Positions 50,307 to 59,442 of a stretch of DNA of 64,000 bases are shown one piece after another. Each line of letters opens with the position of its first letter. The first letter of the stretch is position 1. The translations under genes were made by a program, and so were the position numbers. This DNA is from Firmicutes bacterium UBA6113 (lineage in GTDB: Bacteria > Bacillota > Clostridia > Tissierellales > Sedimentibacteraceae): positions 229,075 to 293,074 of the forward strand of contig DIWF01000028.1 in assembly GCA_002422545.1 (NCBI GenBank). The letters are read 5' to 3'. Under the pieces are notes generated by a model. It did not search any database and was not told the origin of the DNA. It saw only the letters and a list, made by a program, of their open reading frames with translations.

Positions 50307-51540
50307 CATTTCCACCATCCTGAACAGTCACTGTCTTTCCGGCCTCCAGAAGTGAGTTGTTTTTCATGAATAAAACAGTAATCAACATGATCAATATGCC
50401 TGTACTAATCAACAGGTATTCAATTTTAACCTTATCAGCCACAGGACCGAAAACAAGCATTGCAGCAGGCATCATGATGCTTGAAATCATACTCATGACG
50501 CTGAAAACTCTTCCTAGAAAATCTCCGTTCACCTTCTCCTGCAGAAGTACCATAGCAGGTGTGTTGAATATGGGCATCGCAATACCAAACAGTCCCATAA
50601 ACAAAATATAAACCCAGAAATTAGGAACCACTCCAAGGGCAAATGAGCATACGCCCATTACAAGTCCTGACAATGTCATGGTGTGGATTTTATTTTTATA
50701 ACCTCCCCAGGATGCCATGATCAGTCCCCCGGCCATCATTCCCACAGAAAATACAACTTCAATGGCAGTAAGCCTCCATACATCATCACCGAATGTCCTT
50801 GTAACCTGAAGAGGTGTCAGAAACGCAGAAGGAGAAACCAGTATGTAATAAACTGCCATAAACATAAAAAACACCTTCAAAAAACCATGCTCGTTGATGT
50901 AGATTATACCGTCCTTCATGTCTTTGATGTAGCCTGATTCCTGCTTTTCAAGAGCCCTTTTATGAGGCTGTACATGGAGGAATAAGAGTATTACAACAGC
51001 AATGGCAGCAGTGAAAACATCTATGAGAAAAATAGTTTCAATTGACGTCACAGTAAGAAGAGCACCGCTTGCCATGGGCGAAAGCAATGTAACCATGGAC
51101 TGAATGCTTCCGTTTGTTGCCATAACTTTTGTAAGTTTATCTTCAGGAACCATCTGAGGAATAAAGGCACTCACAGCAGGTGTCTGAATTCCGGTTCCAA
51201 ATGCCCTTATGCTTGATGCTGCAAACAAAATCCATATTTCTCTGAATCCAGAAAAAAACAATACTGCCATAACAAGCGTACATACAGCTATCAGCGAATC
51301 AGAAAGCATTATTAATATTTTCCTGTTGTAGCGGTCTGCCCACACACCAGCAAATGGCGAGAGAAAGAACACAGGCAGAAAACCGCATATGATTGATATG
51401 GTCATCATTAGCCCCGACTTTGTTTCTAGGGTTATGTGCCACATTATTGCATACTGAACCAGCGATGAGCCAAACAAAGATACTGTCTGGCTTGCAAGAA
51501 AAAGGACAATGTCATTCTTCCAATTTTTTTCAATGTTCAC
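50287..51540 (-). CDS. MFS drug-efflux-type transporter
   Basis: 417 residues from the GTG at 51540, seven bases after GGAG. Twelve membrane segments; the family pattern SQTVSLFGSSLVQYAIMWHI, PFAGVWADRYNRKILIMLSD between helices 2 and 3, and FGIAMPIFNTPAMVLLQEKV are typical of MFS_3/enterobactin-exporter or macrolide-efflux type proteins. Proton-driven export of a small molecule or drug is likely. It is followed by an overlapping EcsC-family gene. Confidence 0.9.
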   Translation of the reverse strand: MNIEKNWKNDIVLFLASQTVSLFGSSLVQYAIMWHITLETKSGLMMTISIICGFLPVFFLSPFAGVWADRYNRKILIMLSDSLIAVCTLVMAVLFFSGFREIWILFAASSIRAFGTGIQTPAVSAFIPQMVPEDKLTKVMATNGSIQSMVTLLSPMASGALLTVTSIETIFLIDVFTAAIAVVILLFLHVQPHKRALEKQESGYIKDMKDGIIYINEHGFLKVFFMFMAVYYILVSPSAFLTPLQVTRTFGDDVWRLTAIEVVFSVGMMAGGLIMASWGGYKNKIHTMTLSGLVMGVCSFALGVVPNFWVYILFMGLFGIAMPIFNTPAMVLLQEKVNGDFLGRVFSVMSMISSIMMPAAMLVFGPVADKVKIEYLLISTGILIMLITVLFMKNNSLLEAGKTVTVQDGGNDEENNK

Positions 51541-51562
51541 ATTTATTCTCCAATCGATGTTT

Positions 51563-51931
51563 TTACTTGACACCCTGCTCCGCAAACTGAATTTTTACCC
51601 CGTTGGGGTCAAGCACAATGAAATATTTAAGATTTGGATTTGGCTGTACCGGACCAGTCTTTATTTCAATGCCCTTTTCATTCACAAGATTTATCATTTC
51701 ATTAAGTGATTCGACCTTGAATCCCAGTGACACAGCATTTCCTGGTTGAATGTTGTTAAATTTTTTACTGCAAATTAGTTCAAGCTTTGTGTCATCTTCT
51801 CCCAAAAAACAAATTTCCATTTCCGGTCCACCATTGAATCTGTTAACCAGTTTAAGCCCAACAACCTCCTGATAAAAATTCAATGATTCTTCCATATCCT
51901 TAACATGAATTGTAGTCCACAAAAATTTCAT
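51563..51931 (-). CDS. VOC (glyoxalase/bleomycin-resistance) family protein
   Basis: 122 residues from the ATG at 51931 (GGAGGG three to four bases upstream). A single vicinal-oxygen-chelate fold: LWTTIHVKDMEESLNFYQEVVGLKL with His8, ELICSKKFN, VSLGFKVESLNEMINLVNEKG and the C-terminal KYFIVLDPNGVKIQFAEQ with a metal-site Glu/Gln region. The pattern resembles glyoxalase I/lactoylglutathione lyase-like proteins, but the substrate cannot be read. It ends 22 bases before the MFS gene start, so the two may share a transcript. Confidence 0.9.
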   Translation of the reverse strand: MKFLWTTIHVKDMEESLNFYQEVVGLKLVNRFNGGPEMEICFLGEDDTKLELICSKKFNNIQPGNAVSLGFKVESLNEMINLVNEKGIEIKTGPVQPNPNLKYFIVLDPNGVKIQFAEQGVK

Positions 51932-52141
51932 ATTCCCTCCATAATGCATTTTTATTTAAATATAATATAATTATTTAAATCATGCAATAATTTTCTCCTG
52001 CTTATTATATTCTAATATTAATAAATTATTTTTTAATTAAACTTCCATAATATTCTCATTAATTAATTTTTTATATTTTATAAAGTAAAATAATCTTTCT
52101 TCCTGAATATACTTTAATAAATTAAGAAAGGTGGTTTTAAA

Positions 52142-52768
52142 ATGTCAAGAAATTATATGGATAACCTATCTCAACAAAGGACTATGACCTTAGCAGGACA
52201 GGGCCGAGTATATACTACCCCTGACACTGCAGTGATACGCTTGGGAGTACAGACTGCAGGAAACAATCTGCTCCAAATTCAGTCATCAAATGCAAGTACC
52301 ATGCAGTCAATTCTTCAGATGCTTCAAAGGATGGGAATATCGGATGTAAAAACATATCAGTATTCCATTGACAAGATATATGATTATGAAGACGGCAGAC
52401 AGATAGACAGAGGCTACTCTGTCAGGAACATCATTGAAATAAGAACGAATAACATTGACATGGCAGGCAGCATTATTGATTCTTCTGTAAATGCAGGAGC
52501 CAATGTAGTTGAACTCATAACATTTGATGTTTCAAGCAGGGAAATGTACTATCAACAAGCCCTTAATATGGCTGTCATGAATGCTGTTGAAAAAGCAAAA
52601 TCAATTTCCATGAATCTTGGTACAGGAAAAAATCCGATAATCGTTCATATAACAGAAAACAGCTCATTTCCTGTTGAACCCTTCAGGCGGGAGCTTGCTG
52701 CTTCAACGCCTGTTGTACCGGGAAGTCTCATAATAGAAGCTTTTGTAACAGCTGAATTCATTTTTTAA
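52142..52768 (+). CDS. SIMPL (DUF541) domain protein
   Basis: 208 residues, no signal peptide seen. The SIMPL domain covers most of it: MTLAGQGRVYTTPDTAVIRLGVQT, MQSILQMLQRMGISDVKTYQYSI, GYSVRNIIEIRTNNID, and ALNMAVMNAVEKAKSIS with a final VPGSLIIEAFVTAEFIF. Relatives include oxidative-stress and outer-surface proteins of unclear function, usually exported; the absence of an export signal here is notable. AAAGGTGG precedes the ATG. Confidence 0.9.
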   Translation: MSRNYMDNLSQQRTMTLAGQGRVYTTPDTAVIRLGVQTAGNNLLQIQSSNASTMQSILQMLQRMGISDVKTYQYSIDKIYDYEDGRQIDRGYSVRNIIEIRTNNIDMAGSIIDSSVNAGANVVELITFDVSSREMYYQQALNMAVMNAVEKAKSISMNLGTGKNPIIVHITENSSFPVEPFRRELAASTPVVPGSLIIEAFVTAEFIF

Positions 52769-52868
52769 AATTATAAAACTGCTCCTGTCTACTTATTCTG
52801 ATGATATTTATTTCAGCTATTAACACAACTAATTCGACCAATTGTAAGCGGTAACAGTATAGGGATAT

Positions 52869-54485
52869 TTACCTGTTACTCTTTGGCACTAAATATTTCC
52901 AGATCAATGGAATAAATATAACAAGAACAGCTGCATAAATCATCGTACCATTTTGAATTAAATGGGAAAATGCGTGCAGTCCTGCAAACGCACCTGCAAT
53001 AAGAATGGTTAACAGCATTTTATCAATTGATCCGTTTTGGTTTGATTCTTCAAGAGGTCTGAAAAAAGGGTATTCAAAAATGTATATTTTACCTATAAGC
53101 GGCAATGCTGCAATTCCTGAAATAAATACTACAGCAATGTCTAATAAAAATATCTCCTTGAACAATGCAATGTAAATTATTGCTCCAAGCATTTCAACTG
53201 GCACCATAAAGCGGAGTAAAACTGTTTTGAGCACGCCTCTGTAAACTTCCTCCATGAGACCAAATCCGGAAGATACATATACATAGGAACCCTTCCAAGC
53301 TGAAGAATAATTTACGAGCCTCAATACAGATGATATTGCTACGATAACAAAGTAAAGATAAAGGTATTCAATTCCGGTTGCCTGATATTTTTCGCCTCTT
53401 ATTCCCATGTTGAAAATCATCAGCACCGGAAGAAGAATTCCGGTTGACAGAGCAGGATAAATTTTCAGTTTCAGACTTCTGTCGCTTCTTAACACAGCAT
53501 TAGCAAAATGAAATGACTGGTTTTGAACATTGTTCCTGCATAATATTTTCCCTGCAAGTTCCTGAAGCAAATGGCTTTGATGTCTCTCTGTTTCACCGGA
53601 TTCAAGTTTAAGAAGAAGCTGTTCCATAATTTTACTCAGCTTGAGATAAAAAACAAAGCTTATTGAAGGAACGGCTATCAGCAGTGCTGAAAAAACATAA
53701 AGATATGAAGACTTTCCACCTCCAAATATGATTTCAAATGGAGCACCGAACCACAAGACAGGATTGAAATAATCTCTGAAGCTGAAATTGTAGTTCATGC
53801 TTTTTATTGAAGCAAAATCAATCATTCTGACTGCTACCTGGTATCCTATTGACAACAATACTGTCAGAAGAATCTGTATCATGTTTATTATGTTTCTTAG
53901 AAGTTCTCCGTCAAAAAAGCGCAGTACTGCAAAATAAATAAAAATTGTCATAATGAATATGAGCATATCCATGAATATTACTTCCATCACAAATATGAAG
54001 GCAGCAAATATACCATATGATAATATGAATACAACCATGGATGGTCCAGCCAGGAAAATATTAAGTCTGCACATGTATATAAAAATATGAACAAATTTGG
54101 AAACAGAGACAGTCTTGCTCTCCACCGGCTTGGTCATTATGATATTTTTGTCCTTAGTATCAAGCAGTACAAAGGAAAAATCAGATACAAGATACATTGT
54201 GGTCATAAAAAAGAATGCCCCGGCAAAATATGCCATCCTAAGCATATCATCTTTGATTATGTATATTATGGCGGCCATAAATATTCCAAATATTAGATGC
54301 AATAAATATCCCTGCAAATATGATTTTTCTGATTGACTTCCACTGTTATTCTGTGATATTGCAGGAGCCCTTCTTCTGTCAAGAACAAGCTTTGTACTTA
54401 CTATTGCTCGCATTGTGGTGTAATCCACTCCGAGTTTTTCAAAAATATATCTAAACAAATCAAGAATCCTAAGCGATATATCCAT
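52869..54485 (-). CDS. ABC exporter membrane protein (ABC_export-like)
   Basis: 538 residues with ten to twelve membrane helices spread through the protein. An early stretch MRAIVSTKLVLDRRRAP precedes the first helix, and the layout resembles the putative ABC exporter family found next to single ATPases in Firmicutes. No nucleotide-binding motif is present. It follows its ATPase gene by eight bases, with AGGAGGGG upstream of the ATG. Substrate unknown. Confidence 0.8.
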   Translation of the reverse strand: MDISLRILDLFRYIFEKLGVDYTTMRAIVSTKLVLDRRRAPAISQNNSGSQSEKSYLQGYLLHLIFGIFMAAIIYIIKDDMLRMAYFAGAFFFMTTMYLVSDFSFVLLDTKDKNIIMTKPVESKTVSVSKFVHIFIYMCRLNIFLAGPSMVVFILSYGIFAAFIFVMEVIFMDMLIFIMTIFIYFAVLRFFDGELLRNIINMIQILLTVLLSIGYQVAVRMIDFASIKSMNYNFSFRDYFNPVLWFGAPFEIIFGGGKSSYLYVFSALLIAVPSISFVFYLKLSKIMEQLLLKLESGETERHQSHLLQELAGKILCRNNVQNQSFHFANAVLRSDRSLKLKIYPALSTGILLPVLMIFNMGIRGEKYQATGIEYLYLYFVIVAISSVLRLVNYSSAWKGSYVYVSSGFGLMEEVYRGVLKTVLLRFMVPVEMLGAIIYIALFKEIFLLDIAVVFISGIAALPLIGKIYIFEYPFFRPLEESNQNGSIDKMLLTILIAGAFAGLHAFSHLIQNGTMIYAAVLVIFIPLIWKYLVPKSNR

Positions 54486-54493
54486 AACCCCTC

Positions 54494-55264
54494 CTAGCTC
54501 ATGAACGCATCAACAAACTTGTCAGCAAGCATTTCGTGATCATGAAAGCCGGTTACATCGTTGAAGATTGATTCAAGAGATGTATCGGACTGTTTTTTCA
54601 TAACTTCTTCAACAGAACCGTCAATTATTATTGTCCCTTCGTTTATCAGGAGAATTCTGTCGCTTAACTTTTCCACAACTTCAAGAATGTGCGAAGAGTA
54701 AAAAATTGTTTTTCCCTTGTTTTTAAGCTTTTGAATTATTTCCTTGAACACAAGGACACTGTTGGCATCAATTCCTCCTAAAGGTTCATCCAAAAATAAA
54801 ATGTCCGGATTGTGAAGCATTCCGGCAACAATTGAAAGCTTCTGCCTCATACCCTTGGAAAAAGTATGAATTCTGCCTTCCATTGCATCTTGGATTCCAA
54901 ATACGTCCATCATTTCACCGGCCTTTATAACTGCAGCATTTGAATCCATGCCGTAAAGCATGCCGATGAAGCTTATATATTCCTTTGCAGTAAGATTATC
55001 ATACATATCAGACACTTCCGGCACATATCCTATTTTCATTTTGTATTCTGTCTTTCCCTTGACTTTATCTCCAAAAACATATACGTCGCCCTCATAGTCA
55101 TCAATGAGTCCCAGTATAATTTTTATTGTTGTGCTTTTACCTGCCCCGTTTGAACCTATATAACCTATAATTTCTCCGCTGTTCACATGAAAATTGATAT
55201 CCTTCAATACTTCCTTGTTACCAAAGTTCTTGCTTACATGCTCTAATCTTAATACTTCAGTCAT
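54494..55264 (-). CDS. ABC transporter ATP-binding protein (ABC-2/CcmA type)
   Basis: 256 residues. It has Walker A GSNGAGKST, Q-loop region IGYVPEVSDMYDNLTAKEYI, signature FSKGMRQKLSIVAGML, Walker B ILFLDEPLGGIDANSVLVFKEI and H-loop TIFYSSHILEVVEKLSDRIL. The FSKGM signature and the PEV-D-Y-NLTA stretch place it with CcmA-type exporters. It pairs with the membrane protein encoded eight bases downstream. AAGGAG precedes the ATG. Confidence 0.93.
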   Translation of the reverse strand: MTEVLRLEHVSKNFGNKEVLKDINFHVNSGEIIGYIGSNGAGKSTTIKIILGLIDDYEGDVYVFGDKVKGKTEYKMKIGYVPEVSDMYDNLTAKEYISFIGMLYGMDSNAAVIKAGEMMDVFGIQDAMEGRIHTFSKGMRQKLSIVAGMLHNPDILFLDEPLGGIDANSVLVFKEIIQKLKNKGKTIFYSSHILEVVEKLSDRILLINEGTIIIDGSVEEVMKKQSDTSLESIFNDVTGFHDHEMLADKFVDAFMS

Positions 55265-55656
55265 ACTAATACTCCTTATTTTTATTTATCATGAAAATCA
55301 ACATTATGAGATTTCTTGACAAAACTAATAGCTCATGAAAAGCTCATGCTATAAAGGAAGGGATAAACCTCGGTTTATCCCTTCCTTCCCCTCTTTAATT
55401 ATATAATTGCTCTGAGCTTCAAATATAATTTATGCGTACTAACGCTCGTTACTAATGCTTATTTAGGATTATATCATAAAATTCATCATTTTAAAGTGGG
55501 ATGTAATAATTAATAGGGTTTAATGTAATAATTAACAATTTTTATTTCTACGGATTTCATTTCCGTACTATCAGCCTGAAATATTTTTTCAATAAGCTAA
55601 AGAAGTAGACTTAGATTCCTGTATTTAAGCTATACATCAATACAGAAATCTATAGT
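55265..55656. other. Gene-free stretch with several hairpins
   Basis: No coding frame is evident. It holds a long perfect hairpin at 55354-55387 (AAGGAAGGGATAAAC-CTCG-GTTTATCCCTTCCTT). It also holds a small hairpin near 55551-55568 (ACGGATTTCATTTCCGT) and another after the gene end (about 55602-55650). TGTAATAATTAA occurs twice as a direct repeat at about 55502-55539. The long hairpin lacks a strong T-run on the minus strand. Confidence 0.6.
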
Positions 55657-56874
55657 TTATTGGTAATTACCCATTACAACATTGCTTATAACCCAAGAGC
55701 CATCAATTTTTTCAACATCAAGTATAATTTCTCTCTTTGCTGCAATTTCTCCTGAAGTTTTTTCCGCACTTGTCACTTCTATAATAAATCCTTTTATTTT
55801 GTATTTGTTGTCTGAAACTCTATCTGAACTTTCTATGTCTATTCTGTCAGGCCACGGGCTTGAAACTGCTCTTCCAGGTGCTTCTGAAGGATTCTTTATC
55901 CATTTTTTAATAAGCTCTTTTGTTACAAGTTTGCCGTAATTTTCATTCATGCTTTCTTTAAGCAATTCATCAGGAGCAAGAAGTGAAACCATCTTAAGCT
56001 TGCTTCCAAAGCTTAAAACAATATTTTCAACTTCTGCTGCTTCTTTGTTAAGCTCCTTGTCAACCAAATCATATTGGATTTTGTCAATGTTTGCTTTTTC
56101 AAATTTCACTACAGCATTTGGATAGGTGATTGCCTGCGCCACAAAATCCTCTCCTGCATAATTCAATGTAGCATGAACATATGCATTCATTGGTGAAACC
56201 TCTGTAATGCTGTCAATTTTAACAGAATAACCAGCTGTCATCTTTTCTCCTGCAGAAATTAAAACATAAATCGAACCTTTGTCTTCCAAAAAATGCAATC
56301 CTTTTGTCTTATAATTGTCTTTATGCCATTTTTGCAGTTTTTCATTGCTTCCGTCAATTACAACTTCCTCGAAATCTATGGGCCTTTCTACAGTTATTAA
56401 ATCGTCTTCAAGCTCAATTATAACTGAACGCAGCTCATTGTCCCAGCTTACTTCTGCTCCGAGATTTTCTGCCACAAAACGCACTGGAACAAAAATTTCA
56501 TTTCCCTCCATCTGAGGTGCAGCATCCATTTCCAGTGTTTCCACCAAAACAGACTCGCCCTGGTTTTTTTGCATTTTCACATAATTTTTCCCTGATTCCA
56601 ATACTAATTCAGTGTGTCCCTTAACAACATTAATTTTTCCGTCCTTGGAAAAGCTTGCTTCAGCTCCAAGTTCTTCCCTTATGAAATCAAGATCCACCAG
56701 AGTTCTGTTATTTTCTATAAAAGGATTCACTTCCATCTGAACCCACTGATTGTTCAACTTGATTCCTATGATGCCGGCAGTGTTTGCAGGTGTTCCATAA
56801 ACTGTATTTGTTGCCAGCACTGCACAGCATAATCCTGCTGCTGCAGCTTTTTTAAATTTGTTTAAGTTTTGCAT
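55657..56874 (-). CDS. Secreted protein with copper amine oxidase-like stalk domain
   Basis: 405 residues. The signal peptide covers about 1-28 (LNKFKKAAAAGLCCAVLATNTVYG). A stalk domain of the Cu_amine_oxidN1 type spans about 35-152: IGIKLNNQWVQMEVNPFIENNRTLVDLDFIREELGAE as its first motif and IFVPVRFVAENLGAEVSWDN as its second, which are the paired repeats of the family. The remaining C-terminal region (about 160-405) is not recognised; it looks like an alpha/beta NTF2- or lipoprotein-like domain ending IILDVEKIDGSWVISNVV. It should act outside the cell, perhaps at the wall. AGGAGG precedes the ATG. Confidence 0.85.
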   Translation of the reverse strand: MQNLNKFKKAAAAGLCCAVLATNTVYGTPANTAGIIGIKLNNQWVQMEVNPFIENNRTLVDLDFIREELGAEASFSKDGKINVVKGHTELVLESGKNYVKMQKNQGESVLVETLEMDAAPQMEGNEIFVPVRFVAENLGAEVSWDNELRSVIIELEDDLITVERPIDFEEVVIDGSNEKLQKWHKDNYKTKGLHFLEDKGSIYVLISAGEKMTAGYSVKIDSITEVSPMNAYVHATLNYAGEDFVAQAITYPNAVVKFEKANIDKIQYDLVDKELNKEAAEVENIVLSFGSKLKMVSLLAPDELLKESMNENYGKLVTKELIKKWIKNPSEAPGRAVSSPWPDRIDIESSDRVSDNKYKIKGFIIEVTSAEKTSGEIAAKREIILDVEKIDGSWVISNVVMGNYQ

Positions 56875-57036
56875 ACAGCCTCCTATTGTTTTTTAGTTAG
56901 ACGCATTTTAAGAAAATTTTGTTCCCTCTATTCTTATCTTTTTTATTTTGTACTTTTGTTTGATTAAAATTCATTGCTTTTTTTAAGTAGCGGGTATAAA
57001 ATTACAGCATGTTTTTGAATATTTTGGGAGGAAGAA

Positions 57037-58233
57037 ATGACATACATACAAAAAAACACCAGGGAATTTCGAAATTCCAGCACTGCTTTGTTTTTGGGTG
57101 CATTTAACACATTTGCAATATTGTACAGCACTCAGCCTATATTCACAAATCTTGCAGAAGAATTCAACCTGTCTCCAGCAAGTGCAAGCCTTTCATTGTC
57201 AGCTGCTTCAATGACACTGGCCATAAGTTTGCTTATTGTTGGTTCAATTTCAGAAGTATACGGAAGAAAAATTATCATGTCAGCTTCAATAACGCTGTCA
57301 TCGGTTCTGGCAATTATCACAGCATTTGTTCCTAACTATACATCTCTGTTAGTCATAAGGGTTCTTCAGGGTTTTGCTTCAGCAGGACTTCCTGCCATTG
57401 CAATGGCGTATATCAGTGAAGAGTTTGAACCTAAAAATGTAGGTGCGGCAATGGGTCTTTACATAAGCGGCAACACTGTGGGAGGGATGGCCGGACGCCT
57501 CATTATCGGAACTTTGACAAACATGTTCAACTGGAGACTTGCTCTTGGTTGTATTGGATTTGTAGGACTTACAAACAGCCTTTTGTTTTTAAAACTTCTG
57601 CCTTCATCGAAAAATTTTGTTCCAAGAAAACTTGAAATAAAAAACTTGATCAAGACACTCATAAATCACGTTAAAAATACTAGACTCCTTTGTTTGTACG
57701 GAATGGGATTTTTGCTCATGGGTAGCTTTGTGTCATTGTACAACTACATAGGATTTGAGCTTATAGCTCCTCCCTACAATGTAAATCCAACACTGGTGAG
57801 TTTCATTTTTGTATTGTACCTCGTGGGAACATTCAGCTCTACATTTTTAAGCCGAATGTCAGACACATACGGACGTTTTAATATTATAAGAATATCCATG
57901 GTCCTGATGTTTTTAGGCGCAAGCACAACATTGTTAAACAGCCTTGTAATGAAAATCCTTGGCATAGGAATTCTCACATTCGGATATTTCGGCTGCCACT
58001 CCATCATAAGCGCATGGGTTGGAAGGATAGCTTCACATGACAAGGCTCAGGCAAGTTCTTTGTACTTGTTCTTTTATTATGCCGGTTCAAGTGTTGGAGG
58101 AACTACTTCAGGGTTATTTCTAGAATCACACGGCTGGAGTGGAGTCATAAGTGTAATATTAGTATTTGTCACAACTGCATTGCTCCTTACACTTCTTCTT
58201 TCAAGGAAGCTTGGCAGTCACGAAGGCCAATAA
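57037..58233 (+). CDS. MFS transporter (YnfM/sugar-efflux type)
   Basis: 398 residues with 12 membrane segments. ILYSTQPIFTNLAEEFNLSPASASLSLSAASM (first two helices, split by its motif), VGSISEVYGRKIIMSASITLSS between helices 2 and 3, and VLQGFASAGLPAIAMAYISEEFEPKNVGAAMGLYISGN match the YnfM group of proton-linked exporters. Likely extrusion of small organic molecules. Single gene with GGGAGGAAG before the ATG and a terminator overlapping the next, converging gene. Confidence 0.92.
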   Translation: MTYIQKNTREFRNSSTALFLGAFNTFAILYSTQPIFTNLAEEFNLSPASASLSLSAASMTLAISLLIVGSISEVYGRKIIMSASITLSSVLAIITAFVPNYTSLLVIRVLQGFASAGLPAIAMAYISEEFEPKNVGAAMGLYISGNTVGGMAGRLIIGTLTNMFNWRLALGCIGFVGLTNSLLFLKLLPSSKNFVPRKLEIKNLIKTLINHVKNTRLLCLYGMGFLLMGSFVSLYNYIGFELIAPPYNVNPTLVSFIFVLYLVGTFSSTFLSRMSDTYGRFNIIRISMVLMFLGASTTLLNSLVMKILGIGILTFGYFGCHSIISAWVGRIASHDKAQASSLYLFFYYAGSSVGGTTSGLFLESHGWSGVISVILVFVTTALLLTLLLSRKLGSHEGQ

Positions 58234-58235
58234 AA

Positions 58236-58259
58236 AAGCTTGCGTATTCAGCAAGCTTT
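58236..58259. terminator. Shared terminator between converging genes
   Basis: AAAGCTTGC-GTATTCA-GCAAGCTTT with A/T-runs outside; it lies at the joint ends of the MFS gene and the ASCH-domain gene. Confidence 0.85.
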
Positions 58260-58725
58260 ACTTATATACAACTTCAAATTTTTCGCATACCACAAGCATA
58301 TTTTCATCTGCTTCTTTTCCTATTTCCTTTGCTTCCCTTGAAAAATAATCCCAGTGGCAGTTTTTCCAATACCTTAGTGACTTGTCTCCTTCTCCCTCGG
58401 TTCTGGCAAATTCTTCTGTAACATCCTTAAATGGTACAACTTCTACATTTGTTGTTTTGATGATGCATATTGCTTCTCCCTGCCAGTTGGTAATGATGCT
58501 GTGGTCTCCTTTTTGGGGAGGCGCATCATTTTCAAATTCATATGAGTCAAACAATGAAGCTGTTGCTTTTTTAGTCCCTTCTAAAACCAGTTGTGCAAGT
58601 TCGTCTGCATCCTGTTCATTGTCGCAAAAATACCATGCGCTGTATGTTTTGTCTGTTTGTTTTACATCCTCTCCCAAGGAAATGAGATAATCTTTCCACA
58701 TTTTTATTACTGATTCTTTTTCCAT
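58258..58725 (-). CDS. ASCH domain protein
   Basis: 155 residues. The ASCH fold covers nearly the whole protein: MWKDYLISLGEDVKQTDKTYSAWYFCDNEQDADELAQLVLEGTKKATASLF contains the family motif L-x-G-x-K-x-A-T. SIITNWQGEAICIIKTTNVEVVPFKDVTEEFARTEGEGDKSLRYWKNCHWDYF holds the conserved later part (quoted here as two stretches of its landmarks only in outline: GTKKATASLFDSYE and EGEGDKSLRYWK). ASCH proteins bind RNA or act as amidohydrolases on modified nucleosides. It follows a DUF3841 gene by nine bases. Confidence 0.88.
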   Translation of the reverse strand: MEKESVIKMWKDYLISLGEDVKQTDKTYSAWYFCDNEQDADELAQLVLEGTKKATASLFDSYEFENDAPPQKGDHSIITNWQGEAICIIKTTNVEVVPFKDVTEEFARTEGEGDKSLRYWKNCHWDYFSREAKEIGKEADENMLVVCEKFEVVYK

Positions 58726-58734
58726 CTTTTCCCC

Positions 58735-59325
58735 TTATACTTTTAAAATTTCCTTAATCATATCTGATTTTATTTCCCATATGTTGGCCTGAATTCTGAA
58801 CTTGTCCCAGACGTCTGTTTCAAAAACCCTCATCCAACTGTCCATAACCCTTTTTCTTTCTTCGGGATAAAAGTGAGCTGTTTTTTCGTCTAAAAATGAA
58901 AAAGAATTTTTGTATCCCTTGCTTTCTATATCTCTGGCATATTCCTTCTCGTCACTTTCATCCTTTGGCACATAGTGATGATTTAGAACATAATCCCACT
59001 TCAAACCATCAAAATATACTATTTCCGACCTGTCAACCTCAAGCACATACACAACCTGATTTGTAGTTGGACGCAGCATGTATTCTTCGCTTATGGAGCA
59101 CCATACGGGAAACTCCACATCTTCTGGCTTGGGTACAATTTCTTTTGCAGCATCAACAAACCACTTGTACAAATAAATAATGTGTCCAGAAATCAAATCG
59201 AATTTTTCAACCAGGTTTTCCTCTGTAATCCTTATTACGCCGTTTTTTTCAAGCTCCTGAAGGCTTCTTATGTCCTGTCTGGTCCAAAGAGTCACCTTGC
59301 TGGAATCTTTAATAATATTTTCCAT
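58735..59325 (-). CDS. DUF3841 domain protein
   Basis: 196 residues, no membrane segment. DUF3841 landmarks: VTLWTRQDIRSLQELEKNGV at the start, LYKWFVDAAKEIVPKP, FPVWCSISEEYMLRP, VVYVLEVDRSEIVYFDGLKWDYVLNHHYVP and a C-terminal SWMRVFE. The beta-rich fold is related to the ART/RNA-2'-phosphotransferase-like proteins in some descriptions, but no activity is established. GGGGTG precedes the ATG. It shares an operon with the ASCH gene nine bases downstream. Confidence 0.8.
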   Translation of the reverse strand: MENIIKDSSKVTLWTRQDIRSLQELEKNGVIRITEENLVEKFDLISGHIIYLYKWFVDAAKEIVPKPEDVEFPVWCSISEEYMLRPTTNQVVYVLEVDRSEIVYFDGLKWDYVLNHHYVPKDESDEKEYARDIESKGYKNSFSFLDEKTAHFYPEERKRVMDSWMRVFETDVWDKFRIQANIWEIKSDMIKEILKV

Positions 59326-59346
59326 TTTTTCACCCCATGGTTATTT

Positions 59347-59430
59347 TTATTCTTCAAATGGGTCAAACAAGATGTCATAATACCGATAAAGCTTCTGCAC
59401 TCCCCTTTCCAATATGAAATAATGTCGAGC
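59347..59430 (-). other. Short unassigned reading frame or remnant
   Basis: 27 codons between a TGA and TAA read ARHYFILERGVQKLYRYYDI then LFDPFEE. The composition looks protein-like, but no ATG or well-spaced ribosome site is present. It could be the end of a lost gene between the amidohydrolase and DUF3841 genes, or an untranslated coincidence. Confidence 0.25.
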
Positions 59431-59442
59431 TCACCTTCATTA

